NCBI GenBank assembly: GCA_021792635.1
Contig: JAJYUH010000001.1
Location: 216,710 to 280,709 of the forward strand
Reading direction: 5' to 3'
DNA: 64,000 bases
Origin: Natronospirales bacterium
GTDB lineage: Bacteria > Pseudomonadota > Gammaproteobacteria > Natronospirales > REEB76
This document shows positions 52,402-61,567 of the stretch, piece by piece. The translations under genes and the position numbers were made by a program. Position 1 is the stretch's first letter, and each line of letters starts with the position of its first letter. The notes beneath the pieces are model-generated. The model was not told where the DNA came from. It did not search any database and was given only the letters and a program-made list of their open reading frames with translations.

Positions 52402-53729
52402 AACTTTCGGTGTACGTGCAGGGACGTGATGTGGCCGTGCTGGAGCCGGCGGGTGACTTCAAGAGCGTGCTTACCTACCAAGCGCGCACGGCACCCGACG
52501 ACTTTGTGTCGCTCACCATGCCGGTGCGCACCGAGTCCTGGGTCTGGGACGACACGCTACCGCCCATACTGCAGATGAACCTCCCGGAAGGTTACCTGCT
52601 GCAAGTACTGCAGGAGCAGTTCGGCCCGCATATCGGCGCCAGCCCGATTGCGCTCCTGACCGTGGTCGGCCGCAACATGGTGGGACGGGTACAGGTCGCC
52701 GCACCGGGGGCCGCACTGGATGAGCCCGCCAAACCGATAGAGGTTGCCGAGATTCTCCAGGGCGATAATTCGGAAGAAGCATTTGCAGAACTGGTGCGCC
52801 AGCATGCGGCCAGCGGCGTGTCGGGCATCGTGCCGAAGTTTCTGGATGCGCAACTCGAACCGGCCACGTTGGGACCGCACCAGAAAGTTTCGCTGTTGAC
52901 CCGCCGGCACATCATCAAGGGTTCGTCGCACCACTTGCCGTTCGTGGCGCTGAATGAGCATCTTTGCATGCAGGTGGCTGCCAAGTTGCTGCCCACCGCG
53001 AAAACGGAAATTTCTCGGGATGGCCAGGCGCTTATCGTCCACCGTTTCGATGTGGATGAACAGGGCCGGCTGCATTGGGGCATGGAGGACTTCTGTGCGT
53101 TGCTTGGTATGCGCCCTGCCGACAAATACGATACGACCTGGGAACGCATTGCCAAGGCCGTGCGTGACCATGTGCCGGGGCACCGGCAACTCGACACGTT
53201 CCGCCAGCTCACAATGATGTTGCTGCTCACCTATGCCTTGCGGAATGCTGATTGCCATGCCAAGAATGTCGCCCTTCTCTACACTTCCCGGGCCGATGTT
53301 CACTTGGCGCCGGTGTATGACATGCTGACCACCAGCGTGTATGCCGCCTACCAGCACAACCCACCTGGAATCTCTTTTATGGGCAAGAAGACCTGGACAC
53401 CGGGCAAGAGCCTGCAAAAGTTCATCGCGGGCACCTTCGGCATCCCGGTACGGGAACAGTTGCAGATGGTCGAGGCCATAGCGCAAGCATTAATTGAAGT
53501 GGCACCCGCCGTCCGCGCTGCGATGATCGAGCACCCAGGCTTTGCCGATACCGGCAAGCGCATGCTGCTTAGCTGGCAGGAAGGTATCGCAAGCTGGCGT
53601 GGTAGGCGCGTGTATGCGCTTGGCGACGCCTCGCTGGGCGACGCATTCACGGGATTTTCAGAGCCACCGAAGCTTAAAAGTGAAAACCCGGTGGTTGGGC
53701 GGTCTGAATTACTCGGAAAAAGAAAATGA
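52398..53729 (+). CDS. hipA: HipA-type serine/threonine kinase toxin
   Basis: 443 residues. Kinase core residues: the catalytic NADCHAKN (HipA D-x-H-x-K-N), the metal-binding Asp in APVYDMLTT, and the phosphate-binding loop region GVSGIVPKFL. The N-terminal part carries the usual HipA_N features (VYVQGRDVAVLEP, MPVRTESWVWDDTLPPIL, NLPEGYLLQVL). Known HipA proteins phosphorylate glutamyl-tRNA synthetase and slow growth. The gene appears intact, in contrast to the wrecked genes downstream. Its TGA overlaps the ATG of an hsdM stub. Confidence 0.92.
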   Translation: MKLSVYVQGRDVAVLEPAGDFKSVLTYQARTAPDDFVSLTMPVRTESWVWDDTLPPILQMNLPEGYLLQVLQEQFGPHIGASPIALLTVVGRNMVGRVQVAAPGAALDEPAKPIEVAEILQGDNSEEAFAELVRQHAASGVSGIVPKFLDAQLEPATLGPHQKVSLLTRRHIIKGSSHHLPFVALNEHLCMQVAAKLLPTAKTEISRDGQALIVHRFDVDEQGRLHWGMEDFCALLGMRPADKYDTTWERIAKAVRDHVPGHRQLDTFRQLTMMLLLTYALRNADCHAKNVALLYTSRADVHLAPVYDMLTTSVYAAYQHNPPGISFMGKKTWTPGKSLQKFIAGTFGIPVREQLQMVEAIAQALIEVAPAVRAAMIEHPGFADTGKRMLLSWQEGIASWRGRRVYALGDASLGDAFTGFSEPPKLKSENPVVGRSELLGKRK

Positions 53730-53788
53730 CACAACTCGAACACATCGAAGCCATCGAAAAGCGCCTGTGGAGCAGAAGACGGGCGTAG
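53726..53788 (+). pseudogene. N-terminal stub of a type I restriction M subunit (hsdM)
   Basis: 21 codons: MTQLEHIEAIEKRLW, then SRRRA and a stop. The first 15 residues are the typical start of HsdM (class I DNA methyltransferase); the remaining ~480 residues are missing. The ATG overlaps the hipA stop by four bases, so hipBA was probably co-transcribed with the restriction genes. Confidence 0.65.
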
Positions 53789-53825
53789 TTCCGTCTTGAT
53801 TGTTTGTTATCAAATAAGCCACAAT

Positions 53826-53844
53826 TGTGTTCATCATGAACACA
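53826..53844. promoter_or_regulatory. 19-base palindrome over the MNT start
   Basis: TGTGTTCAT-C-ATGAACACA is a perfect inverted repeat (9-bp arms), and the ATG at 53836 lies inside it. As the gene product starts with a winged-helix domain, this may be its own operator. Confidence 0.65.
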
Positions 53845-54452
53845 GCTAGACTCCGACCCACCGAAACGACCCCCCTGCGGTTGTTGCTGGGCGACTATCA
53901 TTTGCGCCTGCTTGCGCTGCTTCTTATGCGGCCGGACGAGGACTTTCATCTACGGCAGATTGAGCGCCTGACCGGGGTACCAGCCAGTTCAGCGCGGCGG
54001 GAGCTGCAGCGATTTGTCGCTGCCGGCTTGTCGGGTCACGCCGGGTCGGCAACCAGGTCCGCTACCAAGCGGACCGCCGCTGCGTCGTCTACGAAGAACT
54101 TGCAAGTATGCTGCGCAAAACAGTCGGTATGGCGGACCTGTTGCGCGACGCCCTAAAGCCATTTGAGGATCAGATCGGGACAGCGTTTCTCTTCGGGTCG
54201 GCCGCGCAAGGCCGGGAGGGACTTTACAGTGACGTGGACTTGATGATCATCGGCAGCGCAACCTTTGAAGACGTGGCTAAGGCGGTGCATGGGGTTCAGG
54301 GGAAACTGGGCAGAGAAGTGAACCCTGTTATCCTACGGCCGCGTGATTTCGCGGCCAAACTTAAGAGTAAAGATGCGTTCATCCGCCGCGTAATGGCTGA
54401 ACCTAAAATCATGATCTTTGGAGCGCTCGATGAGCTTGGAAAACCTGCTTAA
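53836..54452 (+). pseudogene. HTH-nucleotidyltransferase (MNT-type antitoxin), frameshifted
   Basis: The first frame from ATG 53836 gives a winged helix (RLLALLLMRPDEDFHLRQIE, RLTGVPASSARRELQRFVAA). It is lost near 54030. The continuation lies one frame over (RRVGNQVRYQADRRCVVYEE, LASMLRKTV) and holds the nucleotidyltransferase site GSAAQGREGLYSDVDLMIIG (GS and D-x-D). A single-base deletion explains the break. In HEPN/MNT pairs this enzyme AMPylates the HEPN toxin. It may be dead, or the base may be a sequencing slip. Confidence 0.8.
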
Positions 54453-54874
54453 AATCGGCCAGCTCAAGGCACATGCTCCAGCATAAGCAGCAGATAGCGA
54501 AGCTGCTCGCGGCGGCCACTCGCAATCTGCATGATGCCGGCATCCAAGAGAACAGTCCGGAAACCCGTTTTGACGTAGCCTACAAGGCCATCATGCAATC
54601 CGCAATCGCGGCCTTGCAGGCTTGTGGCTATCGGCCCGATACCAACCGTCCGGGCCACCATGTGACCTTGATTCAGTCGCTGCCGCTAACGATTGGTTTG
54701 GCCAGCGATCATACGATAGTTCTCGATAAACTGCGCACGAAGCGCAATCTCTCGGACTACACCGGCGCAGACTTGGACGAGGTTGCTGCGGAAGCCTGCG
54801 TGAAGGAAGTGAAATGGTTGCTGACAGAGGTTAAAGCCTGGCTTAAAGAGAAACATCCAGAGCTCATGGATTGA
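54430..54874 (+). pseudogene. HEPN-domain toxin partner, probably frameshifted
   Basis: A natural start exists at ATG 54430 (MSLENLLKIGQLKAHAPA), overlapping the end of the MNT gene, but this frame stops at 54485. The conserved body is read one frame over, from 54473: QQIAKLLAAATRNLHDAGI, SPETRFDVAYKAIMQSAI, GYRPDTNRPGHHVTLIQSLP (R-x4-H-type RNase motif) and KRNLSDYTGADLDE. The shorter product from ATG 54473 (133 residues) could still be made and would lack only the first helix. HEPN proteins are RNases held in check by their MNT partner. Confidence 0.75.
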
Positions 54875-54913
54875 CTATTCAGGTCTGCAAGCAGGGGGCA
54901 GGAGTTTCGTAGC

Positions 54914-55173
54914 ATGCCATTCAACGAAGCCGACACTTGCCGTCGCTACGTGGTTCCCAGGCTCCAAGCCGCGGGCTGGGAAACCGAGCCGCATCGCATC
55001 AACGAACAGGTCACGTTCACCGATGGTCGGATCATTGTATCCGGCCGCGGTGGTCGTCGTCGGCCCGGCAAACGCGCCGACTATATCCTGCGGTATCGCC
55101 CCGACGTGACCATCGCCGTTGTCGAAGCCAAGCCGTCCTACGCTACCCCGGGCCAGGGGCTTCAGCAGTCAGC
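54914..55173 (+). pseudogene. type I restriction R subunit (hsdR), N-terminal fragment
   Basis: From ATG 54914 about 87 codons match the start of HsdR: NEADTCRRYVVPRLQAAGWE, RADYILRYRPDVTIAVVEAKP (nuclease Asp and E-A-K), SYATPGQGLQQ. The family resemblance ends at 55173; the expected continuation and all helicase motifs are missing. The frame then runs into the IS30-like scrap. With the hsdM stub it shows that a type I restriction locus once stood here with the MNT/HEPN pair inside it. Confidence 0.78.
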
Positions 55174-55204
55174 AAACAAAACAGCGGCAGACCAGTATGT
55201 TAAG

Positions 55205-55605
55205 AAGTCTTGGATTCAACTACGAAGTGCAACGCTAACTGGTACGTTAGCCTCGGCGACTCTAACCGATCAAAGTTGGAGTTGCACGATGCCCTACCCG
55301 CACCTCACCCGTGAAGAACGCTATCAGATTGATGTCCTGCGTAAAGCCGGACACTCTCTGGCCTCCGTGGCTGGCTGGCTGGGGCGGGATCGCGGCACCC
55401 TGAGCCGCGAATGGCGCCGCCACTGCGGGCGGCGGGGCTATCGGCCCCGGCAAGCCCCAGCACGCTGCGCCCACCGGGCCGCTGCCGCCCCCCGTCACCT
55501 GCGGATCCCCCCGATTCCGTGGCCCGGTGTCGCTGGGCGGCTGCACGCCCAGACGGGAGTCCCGAGGAGATTGCCCGGCGTCCTGGTCGCCCGCTCGACC
55601 TAATC
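55205..55605 (+). mobile_element. IS30-family transposase remnant
   Basis: From ATG 55289 about 55 residues match the N-terminal helix-turn-helix of IS30 transposases (HLTREERYQIDVLRKAGHSL, VAGWLGRDRGTLSREWRRH, GRRGYRPRQA). The frame then breaks; another IS30 motif (SPEEIARRPGR) is found in another frame near 55560. No DDE catalytic domain remains. GGATTCAACTAC at 55211 could be the left terminal repeat, but I found no matching right end. Confidence 0.7.
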
Positions 55606-55652
55606 GGCCTCGCCCGCCCTGGCCACCAAATTAAATTCCAGAGAAATCCACA
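55606..55652. other. right-end attachment site of the island (attR candidate)
   Basis: CCCTGGCCACCA (55617-55628) is an exact 12-base copy of the tRNA-Phe 3' end (47947-47958). The surrounding CTCGCCCG and AAATT...AGAAATCC are shared with the internal site at 51795-51844. From here to the next gene at 55837 the sequence is AT-rich with no gene. Confidence 0.65.
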
Positions 55653-55836
55653 ATTGAACTTTGAAGCAATTCTTTGCCGTTTGGCATCGAATTACTTCAC
55701 TTTACTGCTTGACAAGGAAATACTTCAATTTCAATTTGCTCGCGTAGCTCGGTAATTTGCCCGTCAACGGGTGATCAACGGGAGTACCCATCGGCATCGG
55801 GAATGCAGCGCCTGTTCTAATTATCCCAGCGGGTCG

Positions 55837-56298
55837 TCAGTCCGCCGGGTTGTCACATGGATCAATAGGAGGAGGTTGATTTAACAAGAGCCAGTATATT
55901 CCCAATTGTTTGGCGGCCTGTAGAAATTCCTCGAAATTAACCGGCTTGCGCACATAGCTGTTGGCACCCAGGCTGTAGCTTTCGACAAGGTCCTTATCTT
56001 CTTTTGAAGAGGTTAGGATGACGACCGGCAACAATGCCGTACGCTTGTGCTTTCGTACGGTCTTCAAGACCTCAAGACCATCTACTTTAGGAAGTTTAAG
56101 ATCCAGCAGTACTAACTGCGGCAATGGATTCCTATATTGCCTGCCATCCAGATTTTTATCGTGCAGGTAGGCGAGCGCCTCTACTCCATCACTCGCTATC
56201 ACGACCTTATTTGAAATATTGTTCTTCTCAAGCGCTCGGGTCGTCAGATCAATGTCATCGGGATTATCCTCAACCAGTAGAATTACTTTTGTGCTCAA
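55837..56298 (-). CDS. single-domain response regulator (Rcp1/CheY-like)
   Basis: 153 residues. A receiver domain with acidic pocket EDNPDDID, phospho-acceptor Asp in VLLDLKLPKVDG, the Thr/Ser switch in VVILTSSKEDKD and the Lys in YVRKPVNFEEF. No output domain. The form resembles Rcp1-type partners of PAS/phytochrome-like kinases. It overlaps the kinase gene by four bases and is last of three coupled genes. Confidence 0.92.
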   Translation of the reverse strand: MSTKVILLVEDNPDDIDLTTRALEKNNISNKVVIASDGVEALAYLHDKNLDGRQYRNPLPQLVLLDLKLPKVDGLEVLKTVRKHKRTALLPVVILTSSKEDKDLVESYSLGANSYVRKPVNFEEFLQAAKQLGIYWLLLNQPPPIDPCDNPAD

Positions 56299-57659
56299 TG
56301 GTCTTCTCCAACCGAGAAATAGAAAGTAGCGCCTTGACCCACGGAACTTTCAGCCCAGATTTCACCTCCATGCATATGGATGATTCGCTGGACCGTAGCC
56401 AGTCCGATGCCGGTTCCTTCATACTCAGTTGCAGCATGCAACCGCTGGAATGCGCCGAAGAGCTTATGGGCATACTGCATGTCAAAACCCGCCCCATTGT
56501 CACTGACAGCCAGTACATCCTGTCCGTCCATTGCCACCTTTTTAATCGTTACTACCGGGCTTTCAGTCTTGGACGTGAACTTCCAGGCGTTTTCAAGCAG
56601 ATTCTGCAATACTATTTTTAACAGTCCCGGATCCGCATACATCTGCAGTCCCTGTTCTATTTCTACCGTTATCGTTCTTGACGGGCTCCTCTCGCGTAAT
56701 TCCGCAACTAACTCTTCAGCTATTTCTGATGCATTCACGTGCGTTCGGTGAACGGCACTCTTGGAAATCTTTGAAAGACTGAGCAAATCATCGATCAGAT
56801 GCCCCATCCGCTGGGTTGCCGAGCGTATTCGTGAGAGATACCTTTTCCCCTTCTCATCGAGCAACTGCGCATAATCTTCCATGACAGCTTGGCTGAACCC
56901 ATCGATACCGCGAAGCGGCGCCCTCAAATCATGTGAAACGGAATAAGAAAATGACTCCAGTTCACGATTGATCGCCCCCAGTTGTGCTGTTCGCTCTTCC
57001 ACTTTGTTTTCCAGTGTTTGATTCAACTCAAATATCTGCTGCTGGGCGCGTGCCCGTTCCGTTACGTCTGCTGCCATGACCAAGCGGGCTTTCTTGCCCT
57101 CCCACAACAACTCATGTGAGACGATCTCCACATCAATGACGGTTCCGTTTTTTTTTCTATGCTTCCATAGACCCGCACTGTTTAAAGCTGACCGCTGTCC
57201 TGACATAAACATCTGCAGCCGCTCCGATTCCTCACGGTTACGAAGGTTCTGGATTGTCATAGCAAGGAATTCATCCTGCGTGTACCCATAGTGCTCAATG
57301 GCTGCGTGGTTAACCGTCAGGAACCGGAGGGATTCCAAGTCAAAAATCCACATCGGCATGGGATTTTTATCAAAGATATTCTTGTAATCATGTTCAACTG
57401 ATACTAGTTGCCTTTCCACCTCTTCGCTTCTCGTCTTGACATGCCGTAATTCGTCACGGGCCTGTCTTGCAGCCTTGATATTCCGATATGCTAAATCGAT
57501 TGTGAGAAGTAGCGTGCCGATAAACAATGCCAGACTCGCGCTGGCAAGAGGTGTGCTGATGGGTTTATTGATATACAAAAGCAGGATGTGCAAGATGATC
57601 GCGAGCCCGATAATCAACAGGCATACGTACAGGATCCGGATGGCAGTTGGCGCCCTCAT
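56295..57659 (-). CDS. membrane PAS-domain sensor histidine kinase
   Basis: 454 residues. Two N-terminal membrane helices (YVCLLIIGLAIILHILLLYI, about 10-30; then 37-57), a coiled coil, a PAS domain (about 105-220: YKNIFDKNPMPMWIFDLESL, EHYGYTQDEFLAMT), then HisKA with the phosphorylated His in YSVSHDLRAPLRG and HATPase_c (LENAWKFTS, DNGAGFDM, GTGIGLATVQRI). All kinase boxes are intact. It overlaps both neighbours by four bases (response regulator downstream, EAL regulator upstream). The stretch is clearly AT-richer than the backbone. Confidence 0.93.
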   Translation of the reverse strand: MRAPTAIRILYVCLLIIGLAIILHILLLYINKPISTPLASASLALFIGTLLLTIDLAYRNIKAARQARDELRHVKTRSEEVERQLVSVEHDYKNIFDKNPMPMWIFDLESLRFLTVNHAAIEHYGYTQDEFLAMTIQNLRNREESERLQMFMSGQRSALNSAGLWKHRKKNGTVIDVEIVSHELLWEGKKARLVMAADVTERARAQQQIFELNQTLENKVEERTAQLGAINRELESFSYSVSHDLRAPLRGIDGFSQAVMEDYAQLLDEKGKRYLSRIRSATQRMGHLIDDLLSLSKISKSAVHRTHVNASEIAEELVAELRERSPSRTITVEIEQGLQMYADPGLLKIVLQNLLENAWKFTSKTESPVVTIKKVAMDGQDVLAVSDNGAGFDMQYAHKLFGAFQRLHAATEYEGTGIGLATVQRIIHMHGGEIWAESSVGQGATFYFSVGEDH

Positions 57660-59362
57660 GCATTAGCCCCAGGTCTTCCTTTGAGCCACTGAGTCATAGG
57701 CTCTGGGTCAAGAGGTTTGCTGATGTAGTAACCCTGCGCAAAACCGCATCCCAACTTTCGCAAAACATCGAGAGTACCTGATGTCTCAACACCTTCGGCA
57801 ATAACTTTTTTGTTCATGCGTTTTGCAAAATCCAATATTGAGGTCACGATTGCTGCGTCATGCACATCGGTCACAATGTTTGAAATAAACATCCGATCAA
57901 TTTTTATGATGTCTACTGGCAGTACTTTCAGATAGGCGAATGAAGATTGCCCTGCACCAAAATCATCGATTGCGATCCCGCACCCCTTTGAATGGATGTA
58001 TTTAAGCACCTCGAGTGCCACCTCTGAGTCGGTCATTATTCCACTTTCGGTGATTTCAAATACCATCTTGTGCGGATTGATGTCCGCGTCTTCCAGGAGC
58101 GTGTCCAGGTCGGATATGAATCCCGGGTTCTGGATATTACGTATGGATAAGTTTATGGAAATATAGATATTCAACCCAGCCCCATGCCATTTTTTCCATT
58201 GCTGAGACGCTGCATTAGCGACCCATCTGGTTAACGGAATGATCAGATTAGAGTGTTCGGCGGCTTCCAGGAACATGCCGGGGGGCAACAACCCGCGCGT
58301 CGGATGATTCCAGCGCACCAGCGCCTCCACGCCAGTCACTCCATTGCCTGCAATTTCGATGATCGGCTGGTAGTGAAGCACCAGTTTATCCTGTCGGATT
58401 GCATCCCTGAGTTCGCCAAGGAGAGCCGCATTCTCTGGACTTGTACGGTCATCTTTGCTCGAATAGAGGGCGTAGTCACGGTGCTTGCTGCGAGCAAGGT
58501 TTGCCGCGATGGTTGCATTACGTAATAGTTGATGTGCATCTTCCCCATGCTCTGGAAATACTGCGATACCAATTGCTACGTCGATGTGAACCAGTATGGG
58601 GTCCAATGAAAATGGTTCTTCGAACAGTGCTGTCAGGGTCTTACCCATCTCTTCATGAGGAAGTCCTTGCGTACTTGCGTATAGCAAGGCCAGACTCTGG
58701 TCATTGATACGGGCGAATGAGTTTGGCGATCTCGAATGGGATCTGATGCGGTCTATTATCCGATTGATTAGTGCATTGAGATCCGCTGGTTGGGTTATTG
58801 CACGGATTTCATTGAACCGCTCGATTTCGATACTTACGAGCACGGCTGCCTTTCCTGCATGCGCGCACTTCCGCAAGTGTGTGTCAACCTCCTCTATAAA
58901 ATACTGTTGGTTGGGAAGCCGGGTAATTGGATCGTGATAGGCAAGAAACTCAAGGTGTTCCATGAATTGTTTTCTATCGCGTCGAATCGAGACCTCACGG
59001 AGCTCCCGCCGTATCGCGGGCACGAGCCGATGTAGACGCCCCTTCATCACGTAATCATGCGCACCGGTCTTCATTGCATCGACGGCAAGTTCCTCACCCA
59101 CTGTGCCGGAAACGAGTATGAAAGGAATATCGAGGTCCAACTCATGGAGGATTGCAAGACACTGGATGCCGTTAAATCCAGGCATGGAGTAATCTGAAAT
59201 AACGAGATCCCATTGAAATCGGGTGAGCTGATCCCGCACATCGCGTTCAGTACTGACAAGTGCGTATTGCAGTTCAAAGCCGCCTTTCTCCAATTCGTGC
59301 AATACGAGATTGGCATCTATCTCAGCGTCTTCGACCAACAGCAGGCGAAGCGGGGTTGCCAT
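57656..59362 (-). CDS. receiver-GGDEF-EAL response regulator, probable c-di-GMP phosphodiesterase
   Basis: 568 residues. Receiver domain (1-125; phospho-acceptor Asp in LVISDYSMPGFNG), a degenerate GGDEF (DPITRLPNQQYFIEEV; signature loop FARINDQSLALL in place of GGDEF), and a complete EAL domain: GVEALVRWNHP, NLSIRNIQ, FEITESGIMTD, DDFGAGQSSFAYL, IKIDRMFI, EGVET and QGYYISKP. It should hydrolyse c-di-GMP under control of the neighbouring kinase. It is first of the three coupled genes. Confidence 0.93.
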   Translation of the reverse strand: MATPLRLLLVEDAEIDANLVLHELEKGGFELQYALVSTERDVRDQLTRFQWDLVISDYSMPGFNGIQCLAILHELDLDIPFILVSGTVGEELAVDAMKTGAHDYVMKGRLHRLVPAIRRELREVSIRRDRKQFMEHLEFLAYHDPITRLPNQQYFIEEVDTHLRKCAHAGKAAVLVSIEIERFNEIRAITQPADLNALINRIIDRIRSHSRSPNSFARINDQSLALLYASTQGLPHEEMGKTLTALFEEPFSLDPILVHIDVAIGIAVFPEHGEDAHQLLRNATIAANLARSKHRDYALYSSKDDRTSPENAALLGELRDAIRQDKLVLHYQPIIEIAGNGVTGVEALVRWNHPTRGLLPPGMFLEAAEHSNLIIPLTRWVANAASQQWKKWHGAGLNIYISINLSIRNIQNPGFISDLDTLLEDADINPHKMVFEITESGIMTDSEVALEVLKYIHSKGCGIAIDDFGAGQSSFAYLKVLPVDIIKIDRMFISNIVTDVHDAAIVTSILDFAKRMNKKVIAEGVETSGTLDVLRKLGCGFAQGYYISKPLDPEPMTQWLKGRPGANA

Positions 59363-59467
59363 GGTATGTACGTGTAACGGGAAGGCAATACCCGGATCAA
59401 TTTATACTGGCAGGCTGTTGAAAAGCAGCTTGATAAACACCACAGGGATGTTCCGTACCGATAGCGG

Positions 59468-59499
59468 GTTGAAAAAGGCCATGGATGACCTTTTTCAAC
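59468..59499. repeat. inverted repeat GTTGAAAAAGG...CCTTTTTCAAC
   Basis: Two perfect 11-base arms (59468-59478, 59489-59499) around CCATGGATGA, with a related GGCTGTTGAAAA at 59413. This looks like a dispersed repeat palindrome; similar TTTTTCAACAGCC units occur in many genomes. It lies upstream of the regulator operon and might also act as a terminator for whatever enters from the right. Confidence 0.7.
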
Positions 59500-59685
59500 A
59501 AACTGCTGGGCCAGGGCTCATTGCAGATATAACAAGATTGATCCTGAAAACGATGGTTATAAGCAGCCGATGCACGCATAAAATCTCCTTTCCTTGGTTA
59601 TTAGCCGTGTGATGCTACCCCGGCCAATATCTGAAGCAGCGATATCAGGAATTGCGCATAGGTGAAGTGTAGTTCCAAATGCGAA

Positions 59686-60000
59686 CTATGCAAGTGTTCG
59701 GGTTAATCTGATATTGATCCCGAGAAAGCCGTGCACAAGCGCGCACGGCGGTGGATACCTCTGCGGATTCCGGTCCATGCCGGGCCAGTCGGAGTTGAGG
59801 CGGGATAACCCGCGACCACAGCGTCTTTTGCCCCTGCACGTGGAGGTTGGTGCGGGGGCACGGGAACAGTTGTCCTTGCGGATTGCATGGTTACCTCCTT
59901 GTGATGGGCAATATCTCTGACTATTTAGCAACTTGAAAAGCACCGCCTGCGCGCATACGCGGCGCTGCTTCAATTCCTCGCCGCTGCCGATTGGTCTCAT
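59686..60000 (-). CDS. hypothetical small protein with good ribosome site, doubtful
   Basis: 104 codons from ATG 60000, preceded by GGAGGTG at the proper distance. The first ~40 residues (RPIGSGEELKQRRVCAQAVL, FKLLNSQRYCPSQGGNHAI) could be real; the rest is Pro/Arg/Cys-rich and overlaps another small frame with an even better ribosome site (59703-59888). No family recognised. The function, if any, may be as a leader peptide. Confidence 0.3.
   Translation of the reverse strand: MRPIGSGEELKQRRVCAQAVLFKLLNSQRYCPSQGGNHAIRKDNCSRAPAPTSTCRGKRRCGRGLSRLNSDWPGMDRNPQRYPPPCALVHGFLGINIRLTRTLA
59703..59888 (-). CDS. hypothetical 61-residue peptide with perfect Shine-Dalgarno
   Basis: From ATG 59888, preceded by AAGGAGGTAACC, close to an ideal ribosome site. 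The peptide starts MQSARTTVPVPPHQPPRAGA and is Pro- and Arg-rich with no hydrophobic segment, so it would be soluble and probably disordered. It lies in a different frame inside the frame from 60000. The rest of the 878-base gap (59363-60240) holds only the palindrome at 59468. Confidence 0.35.
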   Translation of the reverse strand: MQSARTTVPVPPHQPPRAGAKDAVVAGYPASTPTGPAWTGIRRGIHRRARLCTAFSGSISD

Positions 60001-60240
60001 GGGGCACCTCCGGAAGTCAGTATTGGACATTATTCATACAAGTGTCAGTAAACGATACACTAACCATCCTTGGCGGGCTATCCAGCCAGTACATCCATGT
60101 ACTGACGCTCGGCCGGAGCAAGATGCCAGGGCATTTTGCCTGAAGGCATCGGCTTCACCCGCCCGGCCGCCAGGTACATTTTCGCAACACACTTACTGCA
60201 AAGTGCGCAAATAATTTGGCGGCGCCGTGCCCCGGAATGA

Positions 60241-61446
60241 TCAAAGCTCGATACAGTCAAATTTTGTGCCGGTGCTTACGTCAGTTTCGTAGTCGATGTC
60301 TTGCCTTGCAAAGCCGAACAGTTGCAGAAAATTCCGCTTGTATGCCGCATAGTCAGTGACCTCGAAGAGGTTTTTGCCGGTGACTCTTGGCCATAATTCC
60401 CTGCAATCCTGTTGCACGTCATCGCGCAGCTCCCGATCGTCCAGCCGCAGGCGGCCCTGTGCATCCGCCGCCGCCGGCTGCGCATCTTCTCGATAGAGGT
60501 ATTCCCGAAACAGGCGATTCTGCTGCTCAATTGCGTCTTCGTGCAGTCCCTTCTCTTTCATTATGCGGAACACCAGGGAGATATATAGAGGTATGGCCGG
60601 AATGGCCGCACTCGCCTGAGTGACGGTGGATTTCATTATCGCAACATGCGCGCTCAGGCCCTGCGCCGCGAATCGCTTGCGCAACTCCCCTGCGGTATTC
60701 TCAAGATGCTGTTTGGCGCGGCCCAGAGTTCCGTGCCAGTAGATGGGCCAGGTGATCTCCGTGCCGATGTAGCTGAAAGCAACGGTTTTTGCGTTTTTAG
60801 CCAGGACTCCGGCCTTGCTTAACGCCTCTATCCAGAGGGCCCAATCCTCCCCCCCCATGACCGTGACGGTGTCGCGGATTTCCTGTTGCGTTGCGGGCTC
60901 GACGGAGACGTCAACGAGTACGTCCCGGTCGGTATCAATCGTTTTCCCGGTGTAGGCCGCGCCAATCGGCTTCAGCGAGGAACGTATGATCTCTCCTGTA
61001 TCCGGCAGACGACGCACGGGGGAGGCCAGTGAATAGATGACAAGATCAACCTGACCGCCCATTTCCCGCTTGATCAAATCTATTGCGCGGGCGCGCGCCT
61101 CATGCGAAAAGGCATCGCCATTGATGGATCGGCTCTGCAGGCCGGCCTGCTTGGCGAATCTGTCGAATGCCGCGGAGTTGTACCAGCCCGCGGAGCCCGC
61201 CCTGGTGTCCCGGCCGGGCTTCTCGAAGAACACGCCGAGAGTCGCGGCGCCGAACCCGAAGGCTGCCGTGACCCTGGCGGCCAGACCGTAACCCGTGGAA
61301 GCGCCGATTATCAACGCACGTTTCGGTCCATACATGCGCATACCCATGGCCCGCGTGGTATTGATCTGTTCGAGCACATTCCTCTCGCACCCGACCGGAT
61401 GCGCCGTGGTGCAGATGAAGTGCCAAATCTTGGGCCTGATGATCAC
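60241..61446 (-). CDS. fabV: trans-2-enoyl-CoA/ACP reductase FabV
   Basis: 401 residues. FabV carries out the last reduction of fatty-acid elongation and is triclosan-resistant. Motifs: [20 protein letters not shown], the NADH site [32 protein letters not shown], and the catalytic Y-x8-K in [10 protein letters not shown]. Length is normal for the family. No other enoyl reductase (FabI) is in the window. It is a single gene. Confidence 0.95.
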   Translation of the reverse strand: MIIRPKIWHFICTTAHPVGCERNVLEQINTTRAMGMRMYGPKRALIIGASTGYGLAARVTAAFGFGAATLGVFFEKPGRDTRAGSAGWYNSAAFDRFAKQAGLQSRSINGDAFSHEARARAIDLIKREMGGQVDLVIYSLASPVRRLPDTGEIIRSSLKPIGAAYTGKTIDTDRDVLVDVSVEPATQQEIRDTVTVMGGEDWALWIEALSKAGVLAKNAKTVAFSYIGTEITWPIYWHGTLGRAKQHLENTAGELRKRFAAQGLSAHVAIMKSTVTQASAAIPAIPLYISLVFRIMKEKGLHEDAIEQQNRLFREYLYREDAQPAAADAQGRLRLDDRELRDDVQQDCRELWPRVTGKNLFEVTDYAAYKRNFLQLFGFARQDIDYETDVSTGTKFDCIEL

Positions 61447-61567
61447 GCGGGGATTGCTCCTGGCGCAGCCGGGTGGTGCATTCTAACCTTACACACCTCA
61501 GGAAAGAGTCTGTCTTTGATCACTTGCACGGGAGCGGCCACCGCTGACCGCGTCGAATGGCGCGGCC

